DNA of 64,000 nt from Chlorobaculum sp. 24CR. Lineage in GTDB: Bacteria > Bacteroidota > Chlorobiia > Chlorobiales > Chlorobiaceae. The notes beneath the pieces are model-generated. The model did not search any database. It was not told the DNA's origin and saw only the letters and a list, made by a program, of their open reading frames with translations. Position 1 is the stretch's first letter, and each line of letters starts with the position of its first letter. The translations under genes and the position numbers were made by a program. This document shows positions 35,723 to 44,741 of this stretch, piece by piece. The DNA is taken from contig NZ_SDGU01000024.1 in the NCBI RefSeq assembly GCF_004118635.1, positions 1 through 64,000 on the forward strand, in the 5' to 3' direction.

Positions 35723-36450
35723 TTCTTCACCTCTTCGCTTTCCCAATCTGGTACATCGATAATCCCCGAACTCATTTTTGCACGAAAAAATGCAGGCATA
35801 GGATTCTGCGGATTTTTGAAATCGAGATCATACAGCATGAATCCCAAATCTCGGGTTTCGTTGATCGGTTCCGGCTCATTTGAAAGATCTTCGACATATC
35901 TGAATGCACAACTAAACTCCCGGCATCCAAGATAGGGTTGATTAAAACACTGTCCTTTTCTGGCGCGACGTTCAAAAATAGCATAGTATTTTCCCGGATT
36001 TTCATCCTTTCTCAACAGCTCTTTTTCCCAGCTATCTTCCGATGGCGACGAAACCTTATCACAACCATTCGTTCTACCCGAAGGTGGTATGAATTCGAGT
36101 TCTGCATGCAACCGGTATGCAACATCACGAAGCAAAAGACTCGATCGTTGTTGACGGTGCTTCAGGCCGCCCTGATTGTCAATATCATCAATATAAATTC
36201 CTCCATTATCGCTCATGACAGCTCCCAACTCATTGCGGCGGACTGATATCCATTTGATGGGTCGCAATACGTCTATTTTACGAATCCTCCATTTTACGGC
36301 GGGCTTCCAGAAAATAGCCTCGAACACAGCACGTGCTGCAGACGGTGTAATCACATCGTAACTGACACGTTCAACCTTCATTTCAGGCCTCGTAAAACAG
36401 GCAAAATCTCCTTTTACTTCAAGACAAAAGGTTCTATTGAAATATTCCAT
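35719..36450 (-). CDS. cas5c: Type I-C Cas5 (Cas5d), crRNA-processing subunit
   Basis: In subtype I-C, which lacks Cas6, Cas5 cuts the pre-crRNA repeat. The N-terminus FCLEVKGDFACFTRPEMKVE and the segment SYDVITPSAARAVFEAIFWK are typical. The Lys-His pair expected in the active site is at 97-98 (GLKHRQQRS). The tyrosine in the family's IYWKP motif (Y46 of Bacillus halodurans Cas5d, reported catalytic) is phenylalanine here (IFWKP, F47). It is the first gene of the surviving operon; the cas3 that normally precedes it is absent from the 3 kb upstream. Confidence 0.92.
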   Translation of the reverse strand: MEYFNRTFCLEVKGDFACFTRPEMKVERVSYDVITPSAARAVFEAIFWKPAVKWRIRKIDVLRPIKWISVRRNELGAVMSDNGGIYIDDIDNQGGLKHRQQRSSLLLRDVAYRLHAELEFIPPSGRTNGCDKVSSPSEDSWEKELLRKDENPGKYYAIFERRARKGQCFNQPYLGCREFSCAFRYVEDLSNEPEPINETRDLGFMLYDLDFKNPQNPMPAFFRAKMSSGIIDVPDWESEEVKK

Positions 36451-37627
36451 AGTATTTGTTTCCTTAAGTGCTTTTAATAAACAAGCAAATCACCACGTCG
36501 GGCGGAATGCCTGATAATCCCAAATGACGCTATTTCGCTCGCGCTGAATGCCGGGTAATGTGTTCTGATGAAAAACCGGAAAAAGAGCCTTGATGACGCA
36601 TCTAACAAGTATCATGAGCGCTTTGAGTGCAAGACGGATGGAGCGCAAAAAGCGGGGCATACATGGAGTAGGTGTGGATTTTGAGCGCCACCCGATCCCG
36701 ACTTGTCGGGACAACAGATGTTTTGAGGCGCCCTTGATACATCAATGTATCTGTTGCAACACATTCCGAACCCTTGTTGAAAAACCATATCGCCTCCCGT
36801 TATCTTTTCATGAACAGCAACCATTGCTTCCGGATAATTCATATGAGCAGCACTCAGTCTGGCTCGTCAACTTTCGTCCCTAAATTCGAAAGCCGATCTT
36901 GCCGGTATCACCATTGATGGTCAACCTCTTAACTTCCTTATTTGCAAGCTTTTGGCTGTTTTAAAGCGGCGAAAAAATACTCATGACGCCCTAACGCTGC
37001 TTTTCTCAATCACACTGAGAGGAACCGCAATTATGGCGTATATATATTAACCAGCAATTCCATGCACAGGTGGCAATCAGAGGTTTTGCAAGACCATTAC
37101 CCATCCCCTTGGCCTCTCCTTCGTACTCTGAATATTCAACATTTATGCTCACTGAGAAAAAGAAATCTTCAATATATATGCAAAATATGCGATGCGTTTT
37201 CATAAAGCTATTCATACACACCAAATCATAAACGCCCAACAACTCATGAACCTGGCAGCCCCTGCCCAATCATGAAATGAGTGGTGTCTGTTCAGCAAGC
37301 AAGGACTCGATGCGACGCCCGTCTCGGCAGAACATGGCTTCAGGAAAATCGAAAATGTGAGCTGCTCGCCGTCTGTCATGAGAACCGGAAGGCAAATACA
37401 AAAAGGAAGCGCACACAAGCAAGAATAAAGAGTGCTCAATGGCATCCAATCCAGAGAGCAGCCAACGCATCAGCGCACTACGCAAGCGACAAAAAGATAC
37501 GCAAAAAATACTGACATAAGCAATGTCCGGGAAAAAAGCACCAGGGGTGACGGTAGCGACCAATAGTGAGGAAATCAACGGGCTGAACAGAACGGTATTA
37601 CGGCTTATGGCTTCGGCCATTAAATTG
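36451..37627. other. AT-rich non-coding stretch upstream of cas5
   Basis: No gene I can support. A palindrome TCCCGACTTGTCGGGA lies near 36693-36708, of the type found inside the window's MITE-like repeats. Short frames here show no cas3 motif (no HD or DEAD-like signature seen). It must contain the cas promoter just above 36450. Confidence 0.4.
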
Positions 37628-37836
37628 CATCAATACCTGCAAGCGCCAAACATCTTGTTGCTTGTCATTTTTCCCTGACTTGTCGGGAGAAGAAACCAGA
37701 ACTCTTTTTTTTATAACAAGATGCATTTTTTCCCGACAAATGTCGGGACTGAAGTACGAGTCCGCTTCGCTCCATTCAGAATAACAGCCTCTTCTCCGCA
37801 ATCTCTTTGCGCTTTATTGTTGCCCGCGCAGTAATG
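37628..37836. repeat. ~200-bp dispersed repeat, copy 1
   Basis: Begins TCAATACCTGCAAGCGCCAA and proceeds through CATCTTGTTGCTTGTCAT, a TCCCGACAAATGTCGGGA palindrome, GCGAGTCCGCTTCGCTCCAT-like text and CTCTTCTCCGCAATCTC. The copy at 44045-44241 follows the same order at high identity. Its right end is related to the MITE-like family. Confidence 0.75.
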
Positions 37837-37983
37837 AGTCGCAGGACACAAAGCGAAAAAACCGAAACCTCTCGATTAACGCGCGAGGTCCCGGCCCTTG
37901 TACGCTACAGACCGTATATCTCTTGACAAGTAATTCACAAAACAGGTGAATACACTTGCCCGATTCCGTTATCGCATAAAGAT

Positions 37984-38487
37984 TATTTCAATCCTCGCGT
38001 CAACAAACACGCGACTTTGTGTGCGTGTTAAAATACCATCTTGCCAACAATAAGACAATCATCAATTCGGTAATGAAACGGCCTTCGTCAATGCCGACAA
38101 AAACTCAGCCCCTCTCGCTGACCATCACCAGCCAAACAGAAAAAGCGTATTATAAGCGTCATTTCACCAAATTCAGGCTATGCTTGCCATAACATGAGTC
38201 TGCATCATGAAAAAATTCCTCATTTGCTTTTGCGAGCTAACTGATGCCACATGCTAACAAAAAAAGCGACAACCGGCATTCAGCTTCTGATGCCTCAGAC
38301 GGCTTCGATGACGCCTCCTCTTGTCACGATGCTTTCGTGCCGGTTCATTCACCATTGAATTGAATTTTCAACAATAACATTATCGATGGAAAATATCCAC
38401 GCGCCCGAATGGACGCGATAAAAAAAGGACTCTGACTAACAATCATAATCATAGTTTCAATCCACATGTCCGAAAAAATGACATGAC
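37984..38487 (-). CRISPR. Decayed type I-C CRISPR remnant II
   Basis: Three repeat-like units: 37984-38015, 38388-38419 and 38454-38487, the last two separated by a 34-nt spacer. All keep TTTCAATCC or ATCCACGCG text. Unit 38454 has changed the stem from GCGCC/GGCGC to ATGTC/GACAT, so both arms changed together; unit 37984 keeps CGCGT/ACGCG. The 370 nt between the first and second unit would fit about five lost repeat-spacer units. The flank after 38487 shares GGCCTCCATC with array I. Confidence 0.7.
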
Positions 38488-39487
38488 GGCCTCCATCGCT
38501 CAACGAAAAACAAGCGCAAAAAGCACAAACCATATAGATCAACACATGAAACCACAGAAACACAGTTTATACCAGAACTAAAAATTGTCAGACATTGCAT
38601 GACTCATCATACCTGCTGCATTGAGCCACTTTGTATTCCACAGAACATTGAACGTAAATCCGACAATAATTTACCATGATTTTCCCGGTACGCAAAATCA
38701 ATGAGGTCAATAAAAGTGATATAGCAAGTAGAAGTAAAATAATCTCCATTTAATAATTTTGCAACATTTTATATATAAAAGACGATAATATTTATTATTG
38801 ATTCGCAGAGCCTCGATACCAATAAAAGATAGCCGCGAAGCCTCCAAAACATATAACAACCAATTCGCCTATCAATAAATTTACTTAACCCGACTCGACG
38901 CAGAATAAAAACAACAGAGGCTGATCCAATGTTTCAGGATGATTACCCGCCATCCAACGCCATCCAATGCGTAGCCTGACTCCTGAAATACAACTGACAG
39001 GAGACCATCCTCAGGCAATCGTTATAACTGCTCTAAGCAGGTAAACATATTTTTCATATTTTATTTCAACACTAATTCACCTCTGACCTATACAGCATAA
39101 AGCCTCTATATATTTTTCTTCGACGAATTTCCCTGAAAATATTATCGTCTCTCGATATATTGAACAGTGCGCCACCAAATACATGAAAAGCTGTTTTTTT
39201 TCGGTATTCCAACTTTTTCTCCTATCAAAATATTTTCAGCTCTCACCACAATACCGGGAAGCAGGATGCGATCTTACGCACAAAAAACCTACTGCCAAAC
39301 ATCGGTAACTTCGCCATCAAGGCAAAAGAAGATGCTTTTATTTTATTGCATTATCACTTCATCAGCACTATAAACCGGCGCGTCTTGATGCAGTAACTAT
39401 CCTGCGCTGACGCTTGACGCCGGGTTTTGCGTACTCTGTTCGCTCTTTGTCCGTTTCAATTTTCAGTCACTTCAACATGGAGGCTTT
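38488..39487. other. AT-rich non-coding stretch
   Basis: One kilobase without a supported gene. It may hold old leader sequence at its start and the promoter of the peroxidase gene at its end. No further I-C repeat is visible. Confidence 0.4.
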
Positions 39488-40537
39488 ATGAAAAAACAGT
39501 CACTCGTTGCTGCACTCTCGATCATGGTCACGGTAACGGCCTGCTCTACGAAAAATCCGTCGGAACCAACGCCGACACCACCAGCTCCTGAGCCTGTCGC
39601 CAAAGTGAGAGACGGTGAACCGGTGAAAATCATCAAGCCGGCAAAAGTCGCCGATCCGGCGCTTGTCGAACTCGGCAAGAAGCTCTATTTCGATCCGAGG
39701 CTTTCCAAATCGGGATTCATTTCGTGCAACTCGTGCCACAATCTGAGCATGGGCGGCAGCGACAATCTCAAGACCTCCATCGGCCACAAATGGCACCAGG
39801 GTCCCATCAATGCTCCGACCGTGCTGAATTCGAGCATGAATCTCGCGCAGTTCTGGGACGGACGCGCCAAAGACCTTCAGGAACAGGCGGGCGGGCCAAT
39901 CGCCAATCCGGGCGAAATGGGCTTTTCTCACGAGATGGTGGTGGCTGAGTTGCAGTCGATTCCTGGCTATGTGGAGGAGTTCAAAAAGGTGTTCGGCACC
40001 GACAAGATCGACATCGATCAGGTGACGAAGGCCATCGCCGCTTTCGAGGAGACGCTGGTGACGCCAAACTCACGCTTCGACAAGTGGCTGGCGGGTGACG
40101 ACAATGCCATCACCAAAGAGGAACTCGAAGGGTACGAGCTGTTCAAGTCGAGCGGCTGCACCGCCTGCCACAACGGAGAAGCGCTCGGCGGAAATTCATA
40201 CCAGAAGATGGGCGTCGTCGAACCCTACAAGACGACCAATCCGGCTGAAGGGCGCGAGGCTGTTACCCACAAGGATGCCGACCGCTTCAACTTCAAGGTG
40301 CCAACGCTCAGAAACGTCAAGCTGACCTATCCGTACTTCCATGATGGCGCGGCGCAGACACTTGGCCAGGCGGTGGAAACCATGGGCAAAATCCAGCTCG
40401 GCAGGAAATTTTCGCCTGAAGAGAATGCAAAGATCGTCGCCTTCCTGAAAACCCTGACCGGCGATCAGCCGAGCTTTTTGCTCCCGATCCTCCCGCCGTC
40501 GTCCGACAAAACGCCACAGCCCAAACCTTTCGAGTAA
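39488..40537 (+). CDS. Di-haem cytochrome c peroxidase (CcpA/MauG family), lipoprotein
   Basis: A periplasmic enzyme that reduces hydrogen peroxide with electrons from a c-type cytochrome. The N-terminus has a lipobox (TVTAC) after a short signal, so the mature protein is probably tethered by lipid at Cys19. Two haem sites are clear: CNSCH at 80-84 (peroxidatic) and CTACH at 224-228. Between them lies FEETLVTPNSRFDKWLAG, typical of the family. A GGAGG site precedes the ATG. The proline-rich C-terminal tail (PILPPSSDKTPQPKP) is unusual but probably a flexible extension. Confidence 0.92.
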   Translation: MKKQSLVAALSIMVTVTACSTKNPSEPTPTPPAPEPVAKVRDGEPVKIIKPAKVADPALVELGKKLYFDPRLSKSGFISCNSCHNLSMGGSDNLKTSIGHKWHQGPINAPTVLNSSMNLAQFWDGRAKDLQEQAGGPIANPGEMGFSHEMVVAELQSIPGYVEEFKKVFGTDKIDIDQVTKAIAAFEETLVTPNSRFDKWLAGDDNAITKEELEGYELFKSSGCTACHNGEALGGNSYQKMGVVEPYKTTNPAEGREAVTHKDADRFNFKVPTLRNVKLTYPYFHDGAAQTLGQAVETMGKIQLGRKFSPEENAKIVAFLKTLTGDQPSFLLPILPPSSDKTPQPKPFE

Positions 40538-40554
40538 CGAACCCGCCTGCATAT

Positions 40555-40592
40555 CACCAAAAACAGCCTCCGTCGAGAGGCTGTTTTTGGTG
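40555..40592. terminator. Bidirectional intrinsic terminator
   Basis: A perfect 16-bp stem (CACCAAAAACAGCCTC and complement) with a six-base loop; A/T runs within the stem arms serve both strands. It lies between convergent genes. Confidence 0.9.
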
Positions 40593-40616
40593 TTGTTTGG
40601 ACGAAACCTTCCGGCG

Positions 40617-42065
40617 TTACCTTCCGCCAAACGCCAGGGAAAGCCCGACGACATCGGCTTTGAACGGCCCGTTCACGGCGTCGAGTCGGCCAACGGTGGC
40701 CAAGAGCGCAACATCCTTGCTCACCTGCACGCCAACACCGCCATTGACCTGCCACGCCAGTCCGGAACCCATCGCCAGTCCGCCGCCACCAGCCGCGCCG
40801 ACCAGCCCTTCCGCCTCGACGAACAGTGGCCCGGCGATCGTCTGGTGCAAGCCGCCGCCAACCAGGCCGATCATGTACGCCCCGGCCTGGCCGTCATAGG
40901 CGGCAAGCGCCTGACCGGTCACGTACACCCACGGCACCGGGAAGTAATCGAACTGAACGCCAAGGTTGTCAACGTCCTGATTGGCGTCGTGAGAGCGCCA
41001 GCCGTCGGCTCCATTGAAATAGCGCTGAGTCACCATCCTCACCCTCACCGGAAGCTTCTCGTTCTCGTGATGCTGCGACTTCTTGCCGAACGTACCGCCG
41101 ATCTCCAGCGATGGGCAGATGGCGCTCAGGCTGCCATTGGGCGCTCTCTGGTACGAAACGCCCGCCGCGGCAAAAAGGTCATCGCCAAGCGCGCACCGCA
41201 AGTCGGCCCCCGCATCGACAAGAAAGCCGCCGCCGGTATCGACGTTCCCGCCACCGCCGCCGCCAAGCCCCAGGGAGCCGTCGATCCAGATAGTGTCCGA
41301 CAGCGGAATCTGCAAGCCCGCGCCCACCAGCACCTGCATGTAACCGGTGCTGCTGCCGCCAGCCGCGCCTGCCGCTTCAAAACGGAGGAATATGTCGTCA
41401 TCGAAATAACTTCTCCACTCGACGCCGAGCAGGGTAAAGTCATCCTGCACTTTACCCGAAAGATCGCGCGAGCCGGAACGAACCCGCACCAGCTTTGAAA
41501 CGACGGCAAGCGAGTTCTGATCGTAAGCGAGTCCGTCGAACTGCCGGGAGGAGGAGCCGAACGGAATGGCGTAGAACACCACCGGCTGCGTCGAATCGAT
41601 CGCGCCACCATTCGGAAAATCGACGTAACTCACCCCCGCGCCGATCCGGCCCAGCTCCTCCAGGTCATACACCACCCCTGCGTATCCGCGAAGCATCAGG
41701 CCGCCGCCGCTCAGGGTAGCGCCTCCCCTGCCGCCGCCAGCGCCGACGAAAGCACCGGCTTCAAGCCCGAACGGCCCGGACACCGGCACATGGGCCGTGC
41801 CCTGAAAACCGATCGTAATGAAACCGCCACGCTCTCCGCGCACCGCCGTCCAGGTTCCGACGCCGGCACTGAAATTCTCGTTAAACTGGCGCTCAACCCC
41901 CAGTCCCAGCATACCCATCGACTCGCCCGCAGGCAGCGACAGCGACTCGTAGGCCGCTTTCACGGTATAAGGCGCGCCTGAATCCGAAGCCCGCGCCTCG
42001 CCTCCGGCGGCCAGCAGCAGGCAATAAAGGGCGGCGCACCCCAAGGCTTTCTGAAACAAACTCAT
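40617..42065 (-). CDS. Secreted glycine-rich beta protein, probably outer membrane
   Basis: A signal peptide (cleavage near ARA-SDS, residue 26) is followed by about 455 residues of alternating short beta-strands with Gly-rich turns (GAFVGAGGGRGGATLSGGG, SLGLGGGGGGNVDTGGG). Few lysines and a C-terminal strand ending SLAFGGR suggest a beta-barrel. No known porin signature is present, and the usual C-terminal Phe is missing. Two internal halves have similar texture (GGGFLVDAGADLRC and VGGGLHQTIAGPLFVEAEG), perhaps an old duplication. Function unknown. It shares a terminator with the peroxidase gene. Confidence 0.65.
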   Translation of the reverse strand: MSLFQKALGCAALYCLLLAAGGEARASDSGAPYTVKAAYESLSLPAGESMGMLGLGVERQFNENFSAGVGTWTAVRGERGGFITIGFQGTAHVPVSGPFGLEAGAFVGAGGGRGGATLSGGGLMLRGYAGVVYDLEELGRIGAGVSYVDFPNGGAIDSTQPVVFYAIPFGSSSRQFDGLAYDQNSLAVVSKLVRVRSGSRDLSGKVQDDFTLLGVEWRSYFDDDIFLRFEAAGAAGGSSTGYMQVLVGAGLQIPLSDTIWIDGSLGLGGGGGGNVDTGGGFLVDAGADLRCALGDDLFAAAGVSYQRAPNGSLSAICPSLEIGGTFGKKSQHHENEKLPVRVRMVTQRYFNGADGWRSHDANQDVDNLGVQFDYFPVPWVYVTGQALAAYDGQAGAYMIGLVGGGLHQTIAGPLFVEAEGLVGAAGGGGLAMGSGLAWQVNGGVGVQVSKDVALLATVGRLDAVNGPFKADVVGLSLAFGGR

Positions 42066-42172
42066 ATTCGATCCTCCGATCTGTTACGTTGATGAAACCT
42101 CTTTCAGAAAAAATTCAGCCATGCCAGACTCCGCGACCGCTTGCGGCAATCATGCGCCTCTGGCTTGGCGGA

Positions 42173-42589
42173 TTATCCGCGAAACTCTCCCCTGGCCAGC
42201 AGCAAGGGAATGGTGATTTTGTTGCGCAAGGCGCGGGAAACGCTGCCAAAAAGCAGCCGCCCGAACAGGGTGTGACCATGCGCCGCCATGGCGAGCAGGT
42301 CGTATCGATGCTCTTCGATCTCCTTGAGAATCTCCCGGTCTGGCTCCCCGCTCCGGATCAGCACTTCGACCTCAATGCCCTGCTGCTGCATCGCGGCCCG
42401 GTAGCGTTCGAGAAACTCCTCGGCCTGCTCCCGCAGCGTGCGCTCCTGATCGAGCGTGTGGGAGTGCGCCACATGCAACAGATGCACGCGCGCCTTCAGA
42501 GGCGCGGCAAGAGCCGACACCTGCTCGACGAGCGCCTCGTCCGCCTCGGAGCCATCGACGGCGGCGAGTATGTTCCGGTAGCTATGCAT
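42173..42589 (-). CDS. Universal stress protein UspA family
   Basis: A single 138-residue Usp domain. It starts YRNILAAVDGSEADEALV and ends with the ATP-binding signature type MAAHGHTLFGRLLFGSVSRALRN (G-2x-G-9x-G-S). It begins immediately after the stop of the Nramp gene and is surely co-transcribed with it. A link between metal uptake and stress response is suggested by context only. Confidence 0.92.
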   Translation of the reverse strand: MHSYRNILAAVDGSEADEALVEQVSALAAPLKARVHLLHVAHSHTLDQERTLREQAEEFLERYRAAMQQQGIEVEVLIRSGEPDREILKEIEEHRYDLLAMAAHGHTLFGRLLFGSVSRALRNKITIPLLLARGEFRG

Positions 42590-42590
42590 G

Positions 42591-43850
42591 TCATGTATCT
42601 CCTGTCACGGTGGTATAGAGCAGATAGAGATTGAGCGCCACGACCACCAGGGTAATCAGTACCGCCGCGACAAACTCGACGCCCCGGCTCCGGAACACCC
42701 CCATCACCTTTTCGCTCCGGCAGAGCACCAAGAGCGGCAAGAGCGTGAAGGGCAGTTGAAGGCTGAGCACCACCTGGCTGAAAATCAGAATCCTGAAGGT
42801 ATCGACGTTGAACAGAATGATGATGAACGACGGTATCGACGTCAGAAACACCGCCACGCGCCAGAGCAGGCTCTCCGGATCTTCGGGCTTGCCGAGAAAG
42901 CCGGTGATGACGTTAGCCTCGGCCATCGAGGAGGTGATCGACGAGCCGACCCCCGCGAAGACAAGCGCGACGGCGAAGAGCAACCCGGCAAGCGGCCCGG
43001 CAAGCGGCTTGAGCGTCGCCGAGGCCTGCTCGATGCTCTCGACCCGTACGCCGTGCTGGTGAAACACCGCGGCAGCGACGACGATCATCGCCGAGTTGAC
43101 CACCCAGCCAAGCGTCATGGCAAAAAGGGTATCAATCTTCTCGTAACTCAGCCGCTCCTTTTTCTCGTCATCGGTCATGCCCCATTTCCGGCTGTGAATA
43201 ACGTTGGAGTGCAGAAACACATTGTGCGGCATCACCACCGCGCCAAGAATGGCAATGGCGACATAGATGCTCTCGCGCCCCAGCACCGGCGTAACCGTGG
43301 CGGGCAGCACCTCATGCCAGGCTGGCCGCACGATCCAGAGTTCAGCCAGATAACAGAGCGCGATGATGCCGAGAAAGCCGACGATGATCGTTTCGATGCG
43401 GTGGTAGCGCTGGCTGACCACGAAGAACACTTCGAGCACCACGGTCAGGAGCGCCCCAGCCCAGAGCGGCATTCCGAACAAGAGACTGAATCCGATGCCG
43501 CCGCCAACCAGCTCGGCCACATCGGTGGCGACGCAGGCCACCACAATCGTCAAGCCGAGAAACGACGAAACCGGAGGCGAAAAATGGTCGCGAATGTTGA
43601 CCGCCAGCGACTTGCCCGTCGCGATGCCAAGCCGCGCGGCCATGTGCTGAATGACGATCAGAATCAGCGTACTGAGCGTTATCACCCAGAGCAGTTCGTA
43701 ACCAAACCGCGCGCCCCCATCAATATTGGTAGCCCAGTTACCAGGATCGATAAACCCGACCGTAACAAGAAACCCCGGCCCGAGAAATCCCGGAAGCTTT
43801 TTAAGAGGAACCCTCCCGGATTGCAATAATTCCGAAAATGAAGCCACCAT
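42591..43850 (-). CDS. mntH: Nramp-family divalent metal transporter (MntH-like)
   Basis: 419 residues with about eleven membrane helices. The metal-binding DPGNW motif lies near residue 36, and the second motif VMPHNVFLHS near 215; both are signatures of Nramp proton-coupled Mn2+/Fe2+ importers. Substrate preference between manganese and iron cannot be told here. Some family members of this subgroup carry a fused Usp domain; here the Usp is a separate downstream gene starting one base after the stop. Confidence 0.9.
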   Translation of the reverse strand: MVASFSELLQSGRVPLKKLPGFLGPGFLVTVGFIDPGNWATNIDGGARFGYELLWVITLSTLILIVIQHMAARLGIATGKSLAVNIRDHFSPPVSSFLGLTIVVACVATDVAELVGGGIGFSLLFGMPLWAGALLTVVLEVFFVVSQRYHRIETIIVGFLGIIALCYLAELWIVRPAWHEVLPATVTPVLGRESIYVAIAILGAVVMPHNVFLHSNVIHSRKWGMTDDEKKERLSYEKIDTLFAMTLGWVVNSAMIVVAAAVFHQHGVRVESIEQASATLKPLAGPLAGLLFAVALVFAGVGSSITSSMAEANVITGFLGKPEDPESLLWRVAVFLTSIPSFIIILFNVDTFRILIFSQVVLSLQLPFTLLPLLVLCRSEKVMGVFRSRGVEFVAAVLITLVVVALNLYLLYTTVTGDT

Positions 43851-44253
43851 AATCGAGAATTGAACAAACCGCTTGCCGGAAACAAACCATCGTGATTTCA
43901 GCCTGAGTCACCCGGCATTCGGAGCAATGAAAAAATCGGGCATGAGCTTTCCGCTCACCATCCGGAACAAGCCCTTCCGCAAGAAAAATTCGCCGCTTTC
44001 GATGGCGGCCCGGAAGTTACTGCTCTGGGAATCATCGGTATCAATACCTGCAAGCGCCAAACATCTTGTTGCTTGTCATTGAGTCCCGACAAGCCGGGAG
44101 AAAAAAGCGGAACTCTTTGTTTTGTAACAAAATGGATTCTTTGCCGACAGCAATCGGGACTGAAGCGCGAGTCCGCTTCGCTCCATTCAGAATGAGGGTC
44201 TCTTCTCCGTAATCTCTTGGCGATTTCTTGTTGCCGGAGTCATAAAACAACGG
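43851..44253. other. Intergenic region with ~200-bp dispersed repeat
   Basis: Mostly occupied by the repeat copy at 44045-44241; the first 190 bases hold no gene I can support. Confidence 0.5.
44045..44241. repeat. ~200-bp dispersed repeat, copy 2
   Basis: Starts AATACCTGCAAGCGCCAAAC and ends GTTGCCGGAGTCATAA, the latter close to the MITE terminus GCCGGAGTAATAA. It is homologous in order to 37628-37836, with the same GCGAGTCCGCTTCGCTCCAT segment. Confidence 0.75.
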
Positions 44254-44487
44254 TTACCGAAAACTGCCCGGCTCGGCTGGAGAAGCTGATGGCCAGTCAT
44301 TCCCCGGTTCATGTTCAGCATCGCCAGAGGACGGTGCCGAAGAGCGCTTCTCCTGCATCACGGCGTCAAAAAGAAAAAAGCCCGCGCCCGCGATCAGCAG
44401 ACCGGGCAAGCCGCAGGCAACCATCGAAACTCCGATTGGGGGCAGAAGTAACGCGCCTCCCGTAACAGCAGCAGCTTCCTTTAACAT
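44254..44487 (-). CDS. Small hypothetical membrane protein, 77 aa
   Basis: One long Gly/Leu-rich hydrophobic segment (about residues 7-42, GGALLLPPIGVSMVACGLPG) is followed by a hydrophilic tail rich in Ser, Pro and Glu. GGAG stands about ten bases before the ATG. The pattern suggests one tight hairpin or a single helix in the membrane. No family recognised. Confidence 0.5.
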   Translation of the reverse strand: MLKEAAAVTGGALLLPPIGVSMVACGLPGLLIAGAGFFLFDAVMQEKRSSAPSSGDAEHEPGNDWPSASPAEPGSFR

Positions 44488-44741
44488 GGCAACTCCGTTG
44501 GTTCACAATTTTGATCTTTATATAATAATTTACTTCAATATAATTACTCACGCACTTCTTTGCAGCATTCCGGACAAGAAATGTCAGCAAGCGACCCGAT
44601 TCATGAACTCCGGAATGCCTCTTTTTATTGTGGTGAGAGTTCAGGAAGTTCGCCGGATAAAGGAGCGCAGAAACCGGAACATGTCACCGCAAATCGGGAT
44701 CGACGCCGTAATCGGGTATCGCGACAAACAAAAACCCACTC

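Noticed and set aside
36590-36883. Possible cas3 remnant upstream of cas5
   Set aside because: Neither strand shows an HD or helicase motif; the frames look random.
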